Assembly: GCA_009760885.1 (NCBI GenBank)
Contig: CM019693.1
Coordinates: forward strand, 44,975,433 to 45,039,432
Direction: 5' to 3'
DNA: 64,000 nucleotides
Origin: Achatina immaculata
Lineage: Eukaryota; Mollusca; Gastropoda; Stylommatophora; Achatinidae
The notes under the pieces: generated by a model
The model's database searches: none
Told to the model about the DNA's origin: nothing
The model's input: only the letters and a program-made list of their open reading frames with translations
Shown here: one piece after another, positions 10,077 to 20,827 of the stretch
Layout of the letters: the number at the start of each line of letters is the position of its first letter
Numbering within the stretch: position 1 is the stretch's first letter
Position numbers and translations under genes: made by a program

Positions 10077-10290
10077 ACAAAAAAAAAAAAAAAAAAAAAA
10101 AAAAAATTAAAAAAAAAAAAAAAATGAAACAAAAAAAAAATATATAAAACAAAAAATAAAAACAAAAAAAAAATATATAAAACACAAAAAAGAAGAAAAA
10201 TAAAAATGACCTGGCTCGGTTGACTCGCCCTTGGTGGTTTTGGTGCTTGCTGAATTTGCATATAAAATATTACAAAAAAAAAAAAAAAAA
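9690..10290 (+). other. LINE copy 1 3' UTR with A-rich tract and poly(A)
   Basis: Includes 'aaagcccaccatctcatt' and an internal A-rich stretch of about 150 bp (10042-10200). A conserved terminal block 'tgacctggctcggttgac' through 'gcatataaaatatt' follows, then poly(A). The internal A-rich stretch may be an older tail that became internal. Confidence 0.75.
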
Positions 10291-10385
10291 AAATTGATTC
10301 TGCAAATACCACGTGACACGGTTGTCGCAGGACTCGTCAATGACGGGCAGCCCTCGAAGCGAATAAAACGAGCACCTTCTCCAGA

Positions 10386-10987
10386 ATGCTCCCAGATATT
10401 CCCCCTCCAAGCATCCCTGTTACAAGTCCCAGATATTCTTCCTCTAAGCATCTCTGCTACAAGTCCCAGATATTCTTCCTCTAAGTATCTCTGTTACAAG
10501 TCCCAGATATTCTTCCTCCAAGCATCCCTGCTACAAGTCCCAGATATTCTTCCTCCAAGCATTTCTGTTACAAGTCCCAGATATTCTTCCTCCAAGCATC
10601 CCTGCTACAAGTCCCAGATATTCTTCCTCCAAGCATTTCTGTTACAAGTCCCAGATATTCTTCCTCCAAGCATTTCTGTTACAAGTCTTCCTCTAAGCAT
10701 TTCTGTTACAAGTCCCAGATATTCTTCCTCCAAGCATTTCTGTTACAAGTCCCAGATATCTTCCTCCAAGCATTTCTGTTACAAGTCCCAGATATTCTTC
10801 CTCCAAGCATCCCTGCTACAAGTCCCAGATATTCTTCCTCCAAGCATTTCTGTTACAAGTCCCAGATATTCTTCCTCCAAGCATTTCTGTTACAAGTCTT
10901 CCTCTAAGCATTTCTGTTACAAGTCCCAGATATTCTTCCTCCAAGCATTTCTGTTACAAGTCCCAGATATTCTTCCTCTAAGTATTG
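10386..10987 (+). repeat. 37-bp 5' UTR monomers, LINE copy 2 (about 16 units)
   Basis: Same unit as at 3945-4327 but expanded by about six units. The array contains internal blocks repeated as multi-unit segments, consistent with unequal exchange. Confidence 0.9.
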
Positions 10988-11321
10988 TTATCATTGATAG
11001 GAGCTTATCACACTGCAGAACCCCAGAGTTGGCTACTTTATCTTGCCACTTGATATTCATTTTTCTGTAATGGCAGCAAAGATGGAGACAAGTTTCTTCA
11101 TGTCTTACACACGATGTCCACCTTTCAGATAAGCAGAGCACAAACACGGGGGGGGGGGGGGGGAAATATGTTTACAGATCTGTGTCCCCAGTGTTAATCT
11201 TTTGCTGCTACATGATCATTTCCTTTGTTTTGAGTTGTATCTGCTTTTACTGCTCGTGTATTGACACTTCTTTTCAAGGTAAATGATTTTAGCAAAACCT
11301 CCCTACTGATTCAGGTCATTG

Positions 11322-11457
11322 TGGCTATGTCTTGTCCAAGTATCATTGTCTTGTTGATACTTACTCTCAGATTGGCTATGTCTTGTCCAAGTATCATTGT
11401 CTTGTTGATACTTACTCTCAGTGTGGCTATGTCTTGTCCAAGTATCATTGTCTTGAA
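11322..11457 (+). repeat. 51-bp 5' UTR monomers, LINE copy 2 (about 2.6 units)
   Basis: Essentially identical to 4661-4795. Confidence 0.9.
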
Positions 11458-11467
11458 CTTTGCTAAC

Positions 11468-11506
11468 ATGTCAGGAAGAGGTAAAGGCGGTAAGGGTCAT
11501 CTCTGA
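11468..11506 (+). CDS. Histone H4 N-terminus-like upstream ORF, LINE copy 2
   Basis: Identical 12-codon reading, MSGRGKGGKGHL stop, to copy 1. It lies 57 bp before the ORF1 ATG and directly after the 51-bp monomers. Confidence 0.6.
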   Translation: MSGRGKGGKGHL

Positions 11507-11563
11507 TCCGCCTTTGTGTGATATTCCTGGATTTTGTGTACTTGGAGTTTCTTTCCTTCTGTT

Positions 11564-12661
11564 ATGGATACTCCAACCTTCTTCTACAACCCGGAGACGG
11601 ATATGGAGGGTGGCCAAGAAGAACTCCCAGGGACTCTGGTATGCACAGTGAGTGGGCAGAATGCCTCACGTGTGTCATATGCATTCATGCATAGCATTCT
11701 GGCTGGACCTGTGGGTCTGGGGCTCAATGGAGTGGCAACTCTCGGCCGTTATGAGGACCGCACCAAGTGGTATGTCACTCTACGTCAAGCCACCCACATT
11801 ACTCACTATGCCTCGCTGCATGGGAAGACCTTGCACCTGGAACAGTCCAAACTAACGATTCACTTTGAACATTTGGACAAGGAACGGGTTAAAGGAACCC
11901 TGCATTGGATGCCCATAGCAGTGAAGGCGGAAATGGTCAAGCGCCTTGTCACATTTCTGACCGGTGACGAGGAGGCCGAGGTATCCCGTGTTGAGAAGGC
12001 CAACGACAAGTGGGCGTTTCGGTGCAAGCCGAAACAAGATGTCCCACATTACACGTCCTTATCTCAATCCGGAAGTGTAAAAGGGCACAGGATTGCAATC
12101 ACCCTGCAGGGCAGGAATGCACCATGCCCGATTTGTAGCAGCGATGCTCATCGGGCAAACCAATGCCCCAGGAAGGCAAGGCCGACCCACAGAGAGAACG
12201 TGCAACAGCAGGTCTCTGCAGCCAAGAGAGTCGAGGAGCGGTCCGCCACAACTGCCGCGGACATTCAGAACCAGACCACCGGCAACCAGGAGCCAGCACC
12301 AGAGCCCATTGATGATGATGGGTTTAAGCTGGTGGAAAACAGGAAAAAGAGGCGCCACCTGATGTCCGCCGCTGTGTCGCCGACCTCCAGCGAATCTCCT
12401 TGCACCCCAAGAAAACGGGTGCCCACTGGCAGAACTGCAGAGGCCAGGGGTCAGCCTCTGCCAACAGCAGAAACGCAAACGGTCCCTCTTCCAGAGAGGG
12501 TCATGGACACACCAATTCCAGCAGAGGAAGCAGTTAATGTCCCCCCTGCAGAGGAGGACATGGACTCGCCGCTAGCCGAGGAACCTCTATCTTGGGCCCA
12601 GCTGACGGGAGAACAATCCGACGATGATGATCCTCCGTTAACGATTGATGAGGAGGTATGA
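11564..12661 (+). CDS. LINE ORF1 protein, copy 2
   Basis: Intact 365-residue ORF1 with the CPICSSDAHRANQC knuckle and an acidic C-terminus. The start is the ATG at 11564 (MDTPTFFYNPE). It lies 330 bp upstream of ORF2, separated by a T-rich spacer; the two ORFs do not overlap. Probably the RNA-packaging partner of the ORF2 enzyme. Three residue differences from copy 1. Confidence 0.87.
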   Translation: MDTPTFFYNPETDMEGGQEELPGTLVCTVSGQNASRVSYAFMHSILAGPVGLGLNGVATLGRYEDRTKWYVTLRQATHITHYASLHGKTLHLEQSKLTIHFEHLDKERVKGTLHWMPIAVKAEMVKRLVTFLTGDEEAEVSRVEKANDKWAFRCKPKQDVPHYTSLSQSGSVKGHRIAITLQGRNAPCPICSSDAHRANQCPRKARPTHRENVQQQVSAAKRVEERSATTAADIQNQTTGNQEPAPEPIDDDGFKLVENRKKRRHLMSAAVSPTSSESPCTPRKRVPTGRTAEARGQPLPTAETQTVPLPERVMDTPIPAEEAVNVPPAEEDMDSPLAEEPLSWAQLTGEQSDDDDPPLTIDEEV

Positions 12662-12991
12662 GGGAAATATAACTGTGTTGACCAGGCGGATTATTGTGTT
12701 GCATTTTCTAGAACTAGAATGTTTGGTTCCACGGTACCAAGACAAACGAGCGGATGATCGTGCGCACGGGACTTTGTATAGGACGGTTTTTTTTTGTAGT
12801 TTTCATTTCTCAATATTGGAATATTTCATTTATTTGTGTCGTGCTTTTCTCAACCATTGGATGTACAGGAGCAAGGTAACAACTTACTTCTTTTTTGGGT
12901 TTTTTTTTCTTTCTGTTAGTTTTTTTTTTTTTTATGTCGTCATAGTCCTTTCTAATTTACATTTTTCATTTGTGTTTTTCTGTTTTCAAAT

Positions 12992-15900
12992 ATGGCTGAT
13001 AAACTTTGCATTTTAAGTGTTAACATTAGGGGACTGAGAAGTAAACTCAGTCAAGTAGTGCTCCTAGTACACAAATACAAGCCAGATTTCATCTTTATCC
13101 AAGAAACACACATCACCACGGAAATATGCGCCAACAACATCACACAACTCTTAGGACTCAGACATTCTTGTTTCAGCTTAGGGAATAGATACACAGGAGC
13201 AGCAATACTACAAGTATCAGAAGACTGGCAAATTGTAGGACACAACAGAGACAGCGAAGGTAGAGTAGCAATAGTGGAAATAAAACACACCAGTTCAAAC
13301 CACAACAAATACACATTAGTCAATGTATATGCACCAGCTGTGAGAGACCAGCAAATTAACTTCTATGACAAGCTCTCACAGATGCTAACATCATTCCACA
13401 GGGGGCAAAACATTATCATAGCAGGAGACTTTAATTGTGTCATGCACGATCTTGATCTGTCGAGAGGAACAATTAACGTACGCCGTGAATTCGAACAAAT
13501 AGACACACTACACAACATCATAGACGAACACGGGCTCGTAGACACATACAGAAAGATGAACCCACATGGTAAGGAAACTACACACACTGACACAATTAAC
13601 ATAAACATGGGACGATCAGCCCGAATAGACAGAATATATGTCCCAGAAGGTCTTCTAATAAATGACATCAAACACATAGACACAACCTTAAATTACACAG
13701 ATCATAAAGCGGTCATGGTCACATTAAACGCAACCTTGGCACAACTCAAAAACAAACGCTCCCCACACTGGAAGTTTAATAACAGTTTGCTGGATAATGG
13801 AGATTATGTAGATAACATAACGGAACTATTACACGCGTACACTCAAGACTTACCTGAATCCAACCTCATAGAATACTGGGATGTATTAAAGAACACTATC
13901 AGAGAGAGAACACAGGTCTTGGCGACAAAAATACACAGATACAGACGACAGCAACAACAAATGTTGGAAAATGCTATTAAACTAACCAAGCAGGTAGATC
14001 CCAATAGTCCTCACATACATGCGCTAGAGGAAGAAGTAGAGAAATACCATCAACACACCTACCAGGGTGCTTTCATCAGAACAAAACTTGCCTCTGCCGT
14101 ACAAGAAATACCAAGTAAAAAATATCTAGGAACAGAACAAAATGTGCAAAGAAGCAGACAAATACGCAAAATAATAGACATAAATGGACAGGAACAGACA
14201 GGCACTACCGGAATAAGGCAAACCTTTCAAGATTTTTATATACATTTATACTCTGAGGACAAAGGTCAATCAGAAGACATACAAAACAAATTCTTGAGCT
14301 ACGCCAAACAGATTTCTGAAGAAGACAAACAAACATTAGACATCCCACTCACGCTAGGAAACCTACAAAATGCGCTTGACACATTCCAAAAGAACAAATC
14401 TCCAGGACCGGATGGCCTCACTGCCGAGTTTTATCAGAAATTCTTCCACATTTTAGGACCTGTCCTACACAAGGTGTTTATTGAAGCCTTCGACAGAAAA
14501 GAATTACCCAACAGTCTCAATCAGTCATACATAACACTCATTAAGAAAAGCAACGCAGACACAACTCAAGTAAAAAATTACAGACCTATCTCGTTACTCA
14601 ACGTAGACTACAAAATTCTAGCAAAGTCCCTAACTATGAAACTCAAACCCGTCATGCACACACTTATACATGAGGACCAGCAATGCAGTGTCACCGACAG
14701 AAACATAAATACGCATCTACATTTCCTAAGAGATGTTATCCAATACTCTCACGATAAGAATAGCCAGTCAGCAATCTTATCGCTGGACCAGGAGAAGGCT
14801 TTCGACAGAGTTTCCCATTCTTTCCTCCAGAAAACCTTGTCCAAATGTAATCTTGGGAACTACATCAGAGACTGGATACAAATTCTATACAACAAACCAG
14901 AAAGCAGACTTTTAATAAACCATACCCTCAGTGAACCAATACGGTTAACCAGATCTGTACGTCAGGGCTGCCCACTCTCACCCCTGTTGTATGTGTTAAC
15001 TCTAGAGCCACTCCTGGAGAGAATCAGGCAAGAGACAATAGTCAAAGGAATCTTTATTCCTGGAATGGGAGAGAGGAAGTCGTTGGCCTATGCTGACGAC
15101 ACAATCTTCTTTCCCTCCAATATATCCTCTATCAGGTTTATTCTAGACATATTTGCAGAGTTCGGACAGGGCAGCGGGGCTAAAATAAACATTCAAAAAT
15201 CACATATAATGGGTTTAGGTAAATGGACCAACAAAACAGACTTCCCTTTCACATTAATACAAGTCAACAACATTAAAATATACGGAATTTTATTTACAGC
15301 TACGCCTTCAAATAACATCAAAGCAAGATGGCGAAATATAATTGAAAAAATTAAAAACAGACTGGAAATTTACAAATACAGAACCACCACCATATTCGGC
15401 AGAAGTGTCGCAGTCAACACTTGTATCATACCACAGCTTATATATACCGCAAACATATTCCCCCTGCCTAAACAGTCACTTAAGGAAATAAATTCAATGA
15501 TTAGAGACTTTATTTTCCGACGCACAGTACGCAGCATCCAACAGAAAACCTTGATGCAAGACAAAAATAGAGGGGGCATCTCCCTACAAGACATAGCAAC
15601 AAAGATCCAGGCACTCAGGATTAAATATATAGGACAAATCATCCAACAGCCACACAAACATACTCTAGCTCACTACTACGTTGGGCTGAGGCTTCTTAAA
15701 CTGTGTAAACTAAACAATATACACCCCCATCACTTTGGCACTATACCGCTGTTCTACAGACAATGCATACAAAGTGTAACTGGGAATGAACGTTTAATAC
15801 GCATGAAAACATCATGCATATACAAATATCTGGTCAGGAAACAGGAGCCACCATTACAGGGCAGAATAAAGAGAGGATACAAATACTTCATCACCGACTA

Positions 15901-16357
15901 CACACAATCATTTCAAAACCTACACAAGAAAGGAATCACGCCAAGTGCACGAGAGATAACATACAGACTATTGTTCAACATGACACCGACCACACAAGGG
16001 ATCGCCCACAGATTCCACAGACTGATCAGATGTAAACTATGTAGAATGAACACACAAGAAACGGAAGAACACATTTTCTTTCAGTGCAGAACCGTTTCTT
16101 TAGCCTTAGAATTTTTGACTCAAGAGATAGCAACAAGAACAGCAGAGAAAGTAGACATATACAGAGCAATAATGTTAAACACCATTCCTCGAACAGAAAC
16201 AAACAGCCATACGCAGTGTATCATCCTCCTAGCTGAGTTTAGGTATGTTGTTTGGTCATGTAGGAATAGGGCCACATTTGAAAATAGAATTTTTACAAAA
16301 GAACTTCTCCTGTACATTTTCAAACAAAAATTGTTACAGCTTTCAACCAGTTTCTAG
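12992..16357 (+). CDS. LINE ORF2, copy 2: intact endonuclease-reverse transcriptase (1121 aa)
   Basis: A single open frame of 1121 codons from ATG (MADKLCILSVNIRGLRSK). An N-terminal APE-type endonuclease spans about residues 5-245: NIRG, QETH with catalytic Glu, GDFN, ARIDRIYVP, TDHKAV. Reverse transcriptase spans about 470-760: SPGPDG, NYRPISLLNVDYK, LDQEKAFDRVSH, RQGCPLSPLLY, and the YADD catalytic box at about residue 699. A C-terminal zinc knuckle, CKLC-x9-H-IFFQC, lies near residue 1010. The length and motif set fit the Tx1/L1 group of LINEs, which nick a target and prime reverse transcription on it. All catalytic motifs I can see are intact. Confidence 0.93.
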   Translation: MADKLCILSVNIRGLRSKLSQVVLLVHKYKPDFIFIQETHITTEICANNITQLLGLRHSCFSLGNRYTGAAILQVSEDWQIVGHNRDSEGRVAIVEIKHTSSNHNKYTLVNVYAPAVRDQQINFYDKLSQMLTSFHRGQNIIIAGDFNCVMHDLDLSRGTINVRREFEQIDTLHNIIDEHGLVDTYRKMNPHGKETTHTDTININMGRSARIDRIYVPEGLLINDIKHIDTTLNYTDHKAVMVTLNATLAQLKNKRSPHWKFNNSLLDNGDYVDNITELLHAYTQDLPESNLIEYWDVLKNTIRERTQVLATKIHRYRRQQQQMLENAIKLTKQVDPNSPHIHALEEEVEKYHQHTYQGAFIRTKLASAVQEIPSKKYLGTEQNVQRSRQIRKIIDINGQEQTGTTGIRQTFQDFYIHLYSEDKGQSEDIQNKFLSYAKQISEEDKQTLDIPLTLGNLQNALDTFQKNKSPGPDGLTAEFYQKFFHILGPVLHKVFIEAFDRKELPNSLNQSYITLIKKSNADTTQVKNYRPISLLNVDYKILAKSLTMKLKPVMHTLIHEDQQCSVTDRNINTHLHFLRDVIQYSHDKNSQSAILSLDQEKAFDRVSHSFLQKTLSKCNLGNYIRDWIQILYNKPESRLLINHTLSEPIRLTRSVRQGCPLSPLLYVLTLEPLLERIRQETIVKGIFIPGMGERKSLAYADDTIFFPSNISSIRFILDIFAEFGQGSGAKINIQKSHIMGLGKWTNKTDFPFTLIQVNNIKIYGILFTATPSNNIKARWRNIIEKIKNRLEIYKYRTTTIFGRSVAVNTCIIPQLIYTANIFPLPKQSLKEINSMIRDFIFRRTVRSIQQKTLMQDKNRGGISLQDIATKIQALRIKYIGQIIQQPHKHTLAHYYVGLRLLKLCKLNNIHPHHFGTIPLFYRQCIQSVTGNERLIRMKTSCIYKYLVRKQEPPLQGRIKRGYKYFITDYTQSFQNLHKKGITPSAREITYRLLFNMTPTTQGIAHRFHRLIRCKLCRMNTQETEEHIFFQCRTVSLALEFLTQEIATRTAEKVDIYRAIMLNTIPRTETNSHTQCIILLAEFRYVVWSCRNRATFENRIFTKELLLYIFKQKLLQLSTSF

Positions 16358-17182
16358 TGGTTTTTTTTTTTTTTTTTTTCCAACCCCCCCCCCCCCCCAC
16401 AACCCCACTTTTGTGTTTAAATGTTAACTTCAGATGTACATACCATACGATTACCACATGTTTTCGTTCAAGCCCGCCTTTTCAATATTTCAGTCCACGG
16501 GCAGGCATTCCTAACTCATGTTCTTTAACAGTGCCTTTGTTAACCCGACCATAACCCTCCACTGCGGTGACCCCAATACGAGTGACTCGAGCGCATATTT
16601 ATTTCTGTGTACACCCCGTGGGTGAAAGAGAAGGCTTTAGCCGAATACAAGCACTGTCCATCACTAGAGAGAAAGTTAACGAAGAGAGTGAGAGAGAGTG
16701 AGAAAGGGTCCTGATAGTAGGTGAGAGGATGTGTGTGTGTGGTTATACTATTACTATACACCTTTGTTGTAACGTTTTATGTCCAAAGCATTCGCGTTAT
16801 CATACTCCATGCTGTCACCTCACGGTTTGTAAAGCCCACCATCTCATTATTTCATTCCACGGGCAATCATCCTCAACTCACGTCACATGTACATGCTTCT
16901 TTATTGTTTATTTGAAAGTTTGTTTTTTTTTGGAAAGATTTGGAAAAAAAGGAAAAAAAAACAAAAAAAACCACAAAACAAAAAAACAAAAAAACAAAAA
17001 AAAGAAAAAAAAAAAAAAAAATGAAACAAAAAAAAAAAAATATAATACAAAAAATAAAAACAAAAAAAAATATAAAACACAAAAAAGAAGAAAAATAAAA
17101 ATGACCTGGCTCGGTTGACTCGCCCTTGGTGGTTTTGGTGCTTGCTGAATTTGCATATAAAATATTAAAAAAAAAAAAAAAA
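16358..17182 (+). other. LINE copy 2 3' UTR with internal duplicated segment
   Basis: Contains poly(T)/poly(C) at 16361-16399. A 'ttcaagcccgcc' block at 16467-16510 and a diverged relative 'gtaaagcccaccatctcatt' at 16830-16860 suggest an old duplication in the UTR. A-rich tract at 16943-17100, terminal block, then poly(A). Copy 1 lacks about 16358-16589. Confidence 0.7.
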
Positions 17183-17325
17183 GGTAGTTTACCTTCTCAC
17201 GCACAAACAAAAGAAGGGAAAAAATTGATTCTGCAAATACCACGTGACACGGTTGTCGCAGGACTCGTCAATGACGGGCAGCCCTCGAAGCGAATAAAAC
17301 GAGCACCTTCTCCAGAATGCTCCCA

Positions 17326-17704
17326 GATATTCCCCCTCCAAGCATCCCTGTTACAAGTCCCAGATATTCTTCCTCTAAGCATCTCTGCTACAAGTCCCAG
17401 ATATTCTTCCTCTAAGTATCTCTGTTACAAGTCCCAGATATTCTTCCTCCAAGCATCCCTGCTACAAGTCCCAGATATTCTTCCTCCAAGCATTTCTGTT
17501 ACAAGTCCCAGATATTCTTCCTCCAAGCATCCCTGCTACAAGTCCCAGATATTCTTCCTCCAAGCATTTCTGTTACAAGTCCCAGATATTCTTCCTCCAA
17601 GCATTTCTGTTACAAGTCTTCCTCTAAGCATTTCTGTTACAAGTCCCAGATATTCTTCCTCCAAGCATTTCTGTTACAAGTCCCAGATATTCTTCCTCTA
17701 AGTA
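17326..17704 (+). repeat. 37-bp 5' UTR monomers, LINE copy 3 (about 10 units)
   Basis: Same monomer as copies 1 and 2. The unit order closely follows copy 1, in contrast with the divergence of its ORFs. Confidence 0.9.
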
Positions 17705-18038
17705 TTGTTATCATTGATAGGAGCTTATCACACTGCAGAACCCCAGAGTTGGCTACTTTATCTTGCCACTTGATATTCATTTTTCTGTAATGGCAGCAAA
17801 GATGGAGACAAGTTTCTTCATGTCTTACACACGATGTCCACCTTTCAGATAAGCAGAGCACAAACACGGGGGGGGGGGGGAAATATGTTTACAGATCTGT
17901 GTCCCCAGTGTTAATCTTTTGCTGCTACATGATCATTTCCTTTGTTTTGAGTTGTATCTGCTTTTACTGCTCGTGTATTGACACTTCTTTTCAAGGTAAA
18001 TGATTTTAGCAAAACCTCCCTACTGATTCAGGTCATTG

Positions 18039-18490
18039 TGGCTATGTCTTGTCCAAGTATCATTGTCTTGTTGATACTTACTCTCAGATTGGCTATGTCT
18101 TGTCCAAGTATCATTGTCTTGTTGATACTTACTCTCAGATTGGCTATGTCTTGTCCAAGTATCATTGTCTTGTTGATACTTACTCTCAGATTGGCTATGT
18201 CTTGTCCAAGTATCATTGTCTTGTTGATACTTACTCTGAGTGTGGCTATGTCTTGTCCAAGTATCATTGTCTTGTTGATACTTACTCTCAGTGTGGCTAT
18301 GTCTTGTCCAAGTATCATTGTCTTGTTGATACTTACTCTGAGTGTGGCTATGTCTTGTCCAAGTATCATTGTCTTGTTGATACTTACTCTGAGTGTGGCT
18401 ATGTCTTGTCCAAGTATCATTGTCTTGTTGATACTTACTCTCAGTGTGGCTATGTCTTGTTCAGTAAACATCGTCTTTTTAATACTTACT
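18039..18490 (+). repeat. 51-bp 5' UTR monomers, LINE copy 3 (about 9 units)
   Basis: Period 51, starting at tggctatgtcttgtccaagt. Copies 1 and 2 have fewer than three units. Both strands read open (147-149 codons) because 51 is a multiple of three; this is not evidence of a protein. Confidence 0.92.
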
Positions 18491-18650
18491 CGCAGTGAAA
18501 ATAAATCACATACTGTTATCAGTCAGAGACTACAGATTCACAGATAGGGAAGTATAGTCACAAGTGTATAGGGAATAGGATATAGCTTTGCTTGTTTGTT
18601 TGTTTGTTTTTTTTTTAATCTTTACTTCAGAACTGTCAGATTTTGCTAAA

Positions 18651-18701
18651 ATGTCAGGAAGAAGTAAGGGCGGCAAGGGACTCGAACCCGCCTCAGTGTG
18701 A
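18651..18701 (+). CDS. Histone H4-like upstream ORF, LINE copy 3 (diverged)
   Basis: Reads MSGRSKGGKGLEPASV then TGA. Conservation of MSGR-KGGKG in a copy whose other parts are diverged shows this segment belongs to the LINE leader and predates the split of the copies. Confidence 0.5.
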   Translation: MSGRSKGGKGLEPASV

Positions 18702-18738
18702 TCTTTTCCTGGAGGTTTTGTGCTTGCTGGATTTTCTT

Positions 18739-19730
18739 ATGGAAGCGCCACTCTTCTTTTACAATGGAGAGACCGACATGGAGGGCGGTCAGGAGGAACT
18801 CCCTGGAACCCTCTATAACACTTATGTGTTCTATTTTATATTGTTCATTATCTTTCTCTTTCCTCATCACATCTCACATCGAAGTTTCATATAAATGGCA
18901 ATAGATGAGGCCTCATAAAACATTTCACTGACATCATTTTATTATGTCAAACATCTTCAATACGTATAGCTGATAATATCACTTGGAATAATATGCACGA
19001 TTATATACATTTCGTTATATTCTTCTTTGAAGCACATAATCTCAATTTCTCACAATATCATTTTTCTTACTATATAACAAAAACTCGGTGCTCGAAGTTT
19101 CAATGTAATAATTGCTACACAATCTCTTAATACACTGGTTCAGTCTAACGCTACTTCTCTATCTGTTATGTTCTTCTATTAGACTACTTGTTTAGGACCT
19201 TTTGGTCCTCCTCTATCAAAATCTCTCTCTGCCTCCTCCTCTATCAGAACCCCTATCTGCTCTCCGCCGGCCTTCCTTTTATATTCGTAAATTCCGTTCC
19301 ATAGACCACGCCTCCAATTGCTGCATCGGTCATTGGGTCATCGGGTCATTGGGTCATCCCTTGCAGCCCAAAACCGGTTGCAACTAGCGTCAACGCGTTA
19401 GTCGCTTTCATTCCGTCTGTCCAATTGTTACCTCCAATTAACCCAGTCCCTCATCTCTTTCAAGTTATCTGTTTCGGGACCTAGTCCGTTCTCTGTTCAG
19501 TCGTTTGATCTACTGGTCAATTGTTCCCCCTCGGCTACTGCAGGTGTGCGTGAAGTCGCAATGTTACGATCTATCACATCTATCGATACGGTTTTACCTT
19601 TGATCAGGTCTTTGAAGTACCGAGTATCCGTTCCTCGCTCCTCTAACTATACCTTCTTTGTCGCCGTTTGCTCTACTATCCTGCCCCCCCAATACATTCT
19701 GAACTATATTCCTGATCATGTCACTAATAC

Positions 19731-19764
<34 letters not shown>

Positions 19765-20827
19765 TATAATCGTTACTTACAAGGCTATGCTACACCTCGT
19801 CTTTACTGTAAGTGGGCAGAATGCCATACGGGTATCATACGCCTTCATGCACAGCATCCTGGCTGGACCTGTAGGTCTTGGCCTCAATGGAGTGGCTACC
19901 CTCAACCGCTACGAGAACCGGACAAAGTGGTTTGTCACCCTTCGACAAGCCACTCATATAACCCACTATGGCTCGTTGCATGGGAAAGCCATAAATCTGG
20001 AGGAGTCCAAACTCTCAATACATATTGAACATTTGGACAAAGAACGTGTTAAGGGAACGCTAGATTGGATGCCTGCGGCAGTGAAGACGGAAATGGTCAA
20101 GCGCCTGGTCACATTCCTGACCGGCGACGAGGAGGCCGAGGTGTCCCGGGTCGAGAAGGCCAGTGACAAGTGGGAGTTCCGGTGCAGGCCGAAACAAGAT
20201 GTCCCACACTACACGTCCTTATCTAACTCTAACCTAAAAGAGCACAGGATTGTAATCACCCTGCAGGGCAGGAATACACCCTGTCAAATTTGTAGCAGCG
20301 ATGCTCATCGGGGTAACCAATGTCCCAGGAAAGCAAAGCCAGCCCACAGAGACAACATACGACAACAACAGGTCTCTGCAGTCAAGAGGGTTGAAGGAAG
20401 ACCCGCCACAACCGCCGTGGACTCTCAAGACCAAGCCTGCGGAAACCAAGAGCCAGCACCAGAGCCCACCGATGATGACGGGTTTAAGCTGGTGGAAAAC
20501 AGGAAAAAGAGAAGGCACCAGATAACTGCCACAGTGTCGCCGACATCTAGCAAGTCACCTTGTACGCCAAGGAAACGGGTGACAAGCGGCAGAACCGTAG
20601 AAGCCAGGAGTCAGCTCCTGCCAACAGAAGAAGCACAAAAGGTCCCTCTTCCAGAGAAGGACAATGACACACCAACAATTCCAGCAGAGGAAGCAGTGAA
20701 TGTCCCCTGTGCAGAGGAGGACATGGACTCACCACCAGCCGAGGAACCTCTTTCTTGGGCCCAACTGACGGGAGAAGAACAATCTGACGACGAGGATCCT
20801 CCCTTAACCATTGACGAGGACATATAA
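18739..20827 (+). pseudogene. LINE ORF1, copy 3, split by an insert
   Basis: The N-terminal piece 18739-18813 reads MEAPLFFYNGETDMEGGQEE. After an insert, the reading resumes at about 19800 (TVSGQNAIRVSYAFMHS) and continues to the acidic end at 20827. The zinc knuckle is altered to CQICSSDAHRGNQC but keeps all ligands. Several substitutions separate it from copies 1 and 2. The insert destroys the protein. Confidence 0.85.
18817..19799. mobile_element. Unclassified ~983-bp insert in LINE copy 3 ORF1
   Basis: Absent from copies 1 and 2 at the same codon. It contains tandem 'gggtcatcgggtcattgggtcat' words near 19330-19355, an (ATA)n/(TAA)n tract at 19731-19770, and no convincing ORF. TGTGTT at about 18825 and TTACA at about 19783 would suit a solo LTR, but I see no clean target duplication. 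Confidence 0.5.

Larger units (their letters stand above)
3803..10290 (+). mobile_element. Tx1/L1-like LINE, copy 1 (near full length)
   Basis: The order is 37-bp monomers, a G-run, 51-bp monomers, an H4-like upstream ORF, ORF1, ORF2 and an A-rich 3' UTR. It begins at 'aaggtagtttaccttctc', which is also where copy 3 begins. It ends in poly(A) at about 10273-10290, where copy 2 starts directly. ORF1 is intact and ORF2 has one single-base deletion. The 3' UTR lacks a ~230-bp segment present in copy 2. Close similarity to copy 2 across both ORFs and UTRs implies recent origin or homogenisation. Confidence 0.92.
10291..17182 (+). mobile_element. Tx1/L1-like LINE, copy 2 (both ORFs intact)
   Basis: Starts at 'ttgattctgcaaatacc' directly after copy 1's poly(A). 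It lacks the first ~47 bp of the family leader, which ends in an A-run, so the junction may have formed at A-tract homology. It carries the 37-bp and 51-bp monomers, H4-like uORF, ORF1, an uninterrupted ORF2 and a complete 3' UTR ending in poly(A) at about 17166-17182. By sequence alone it is the best candidate for an active source copy in the window. Confidence 0.92.

Noticed and set aside
10042..10290. Lys/Phe-rich proteins around 10.0-10.3 kb and 16.9-17.2 kb
   Set aside because: They arise from poly(A)/poly(T) tracts of the LINE 3' UTR.
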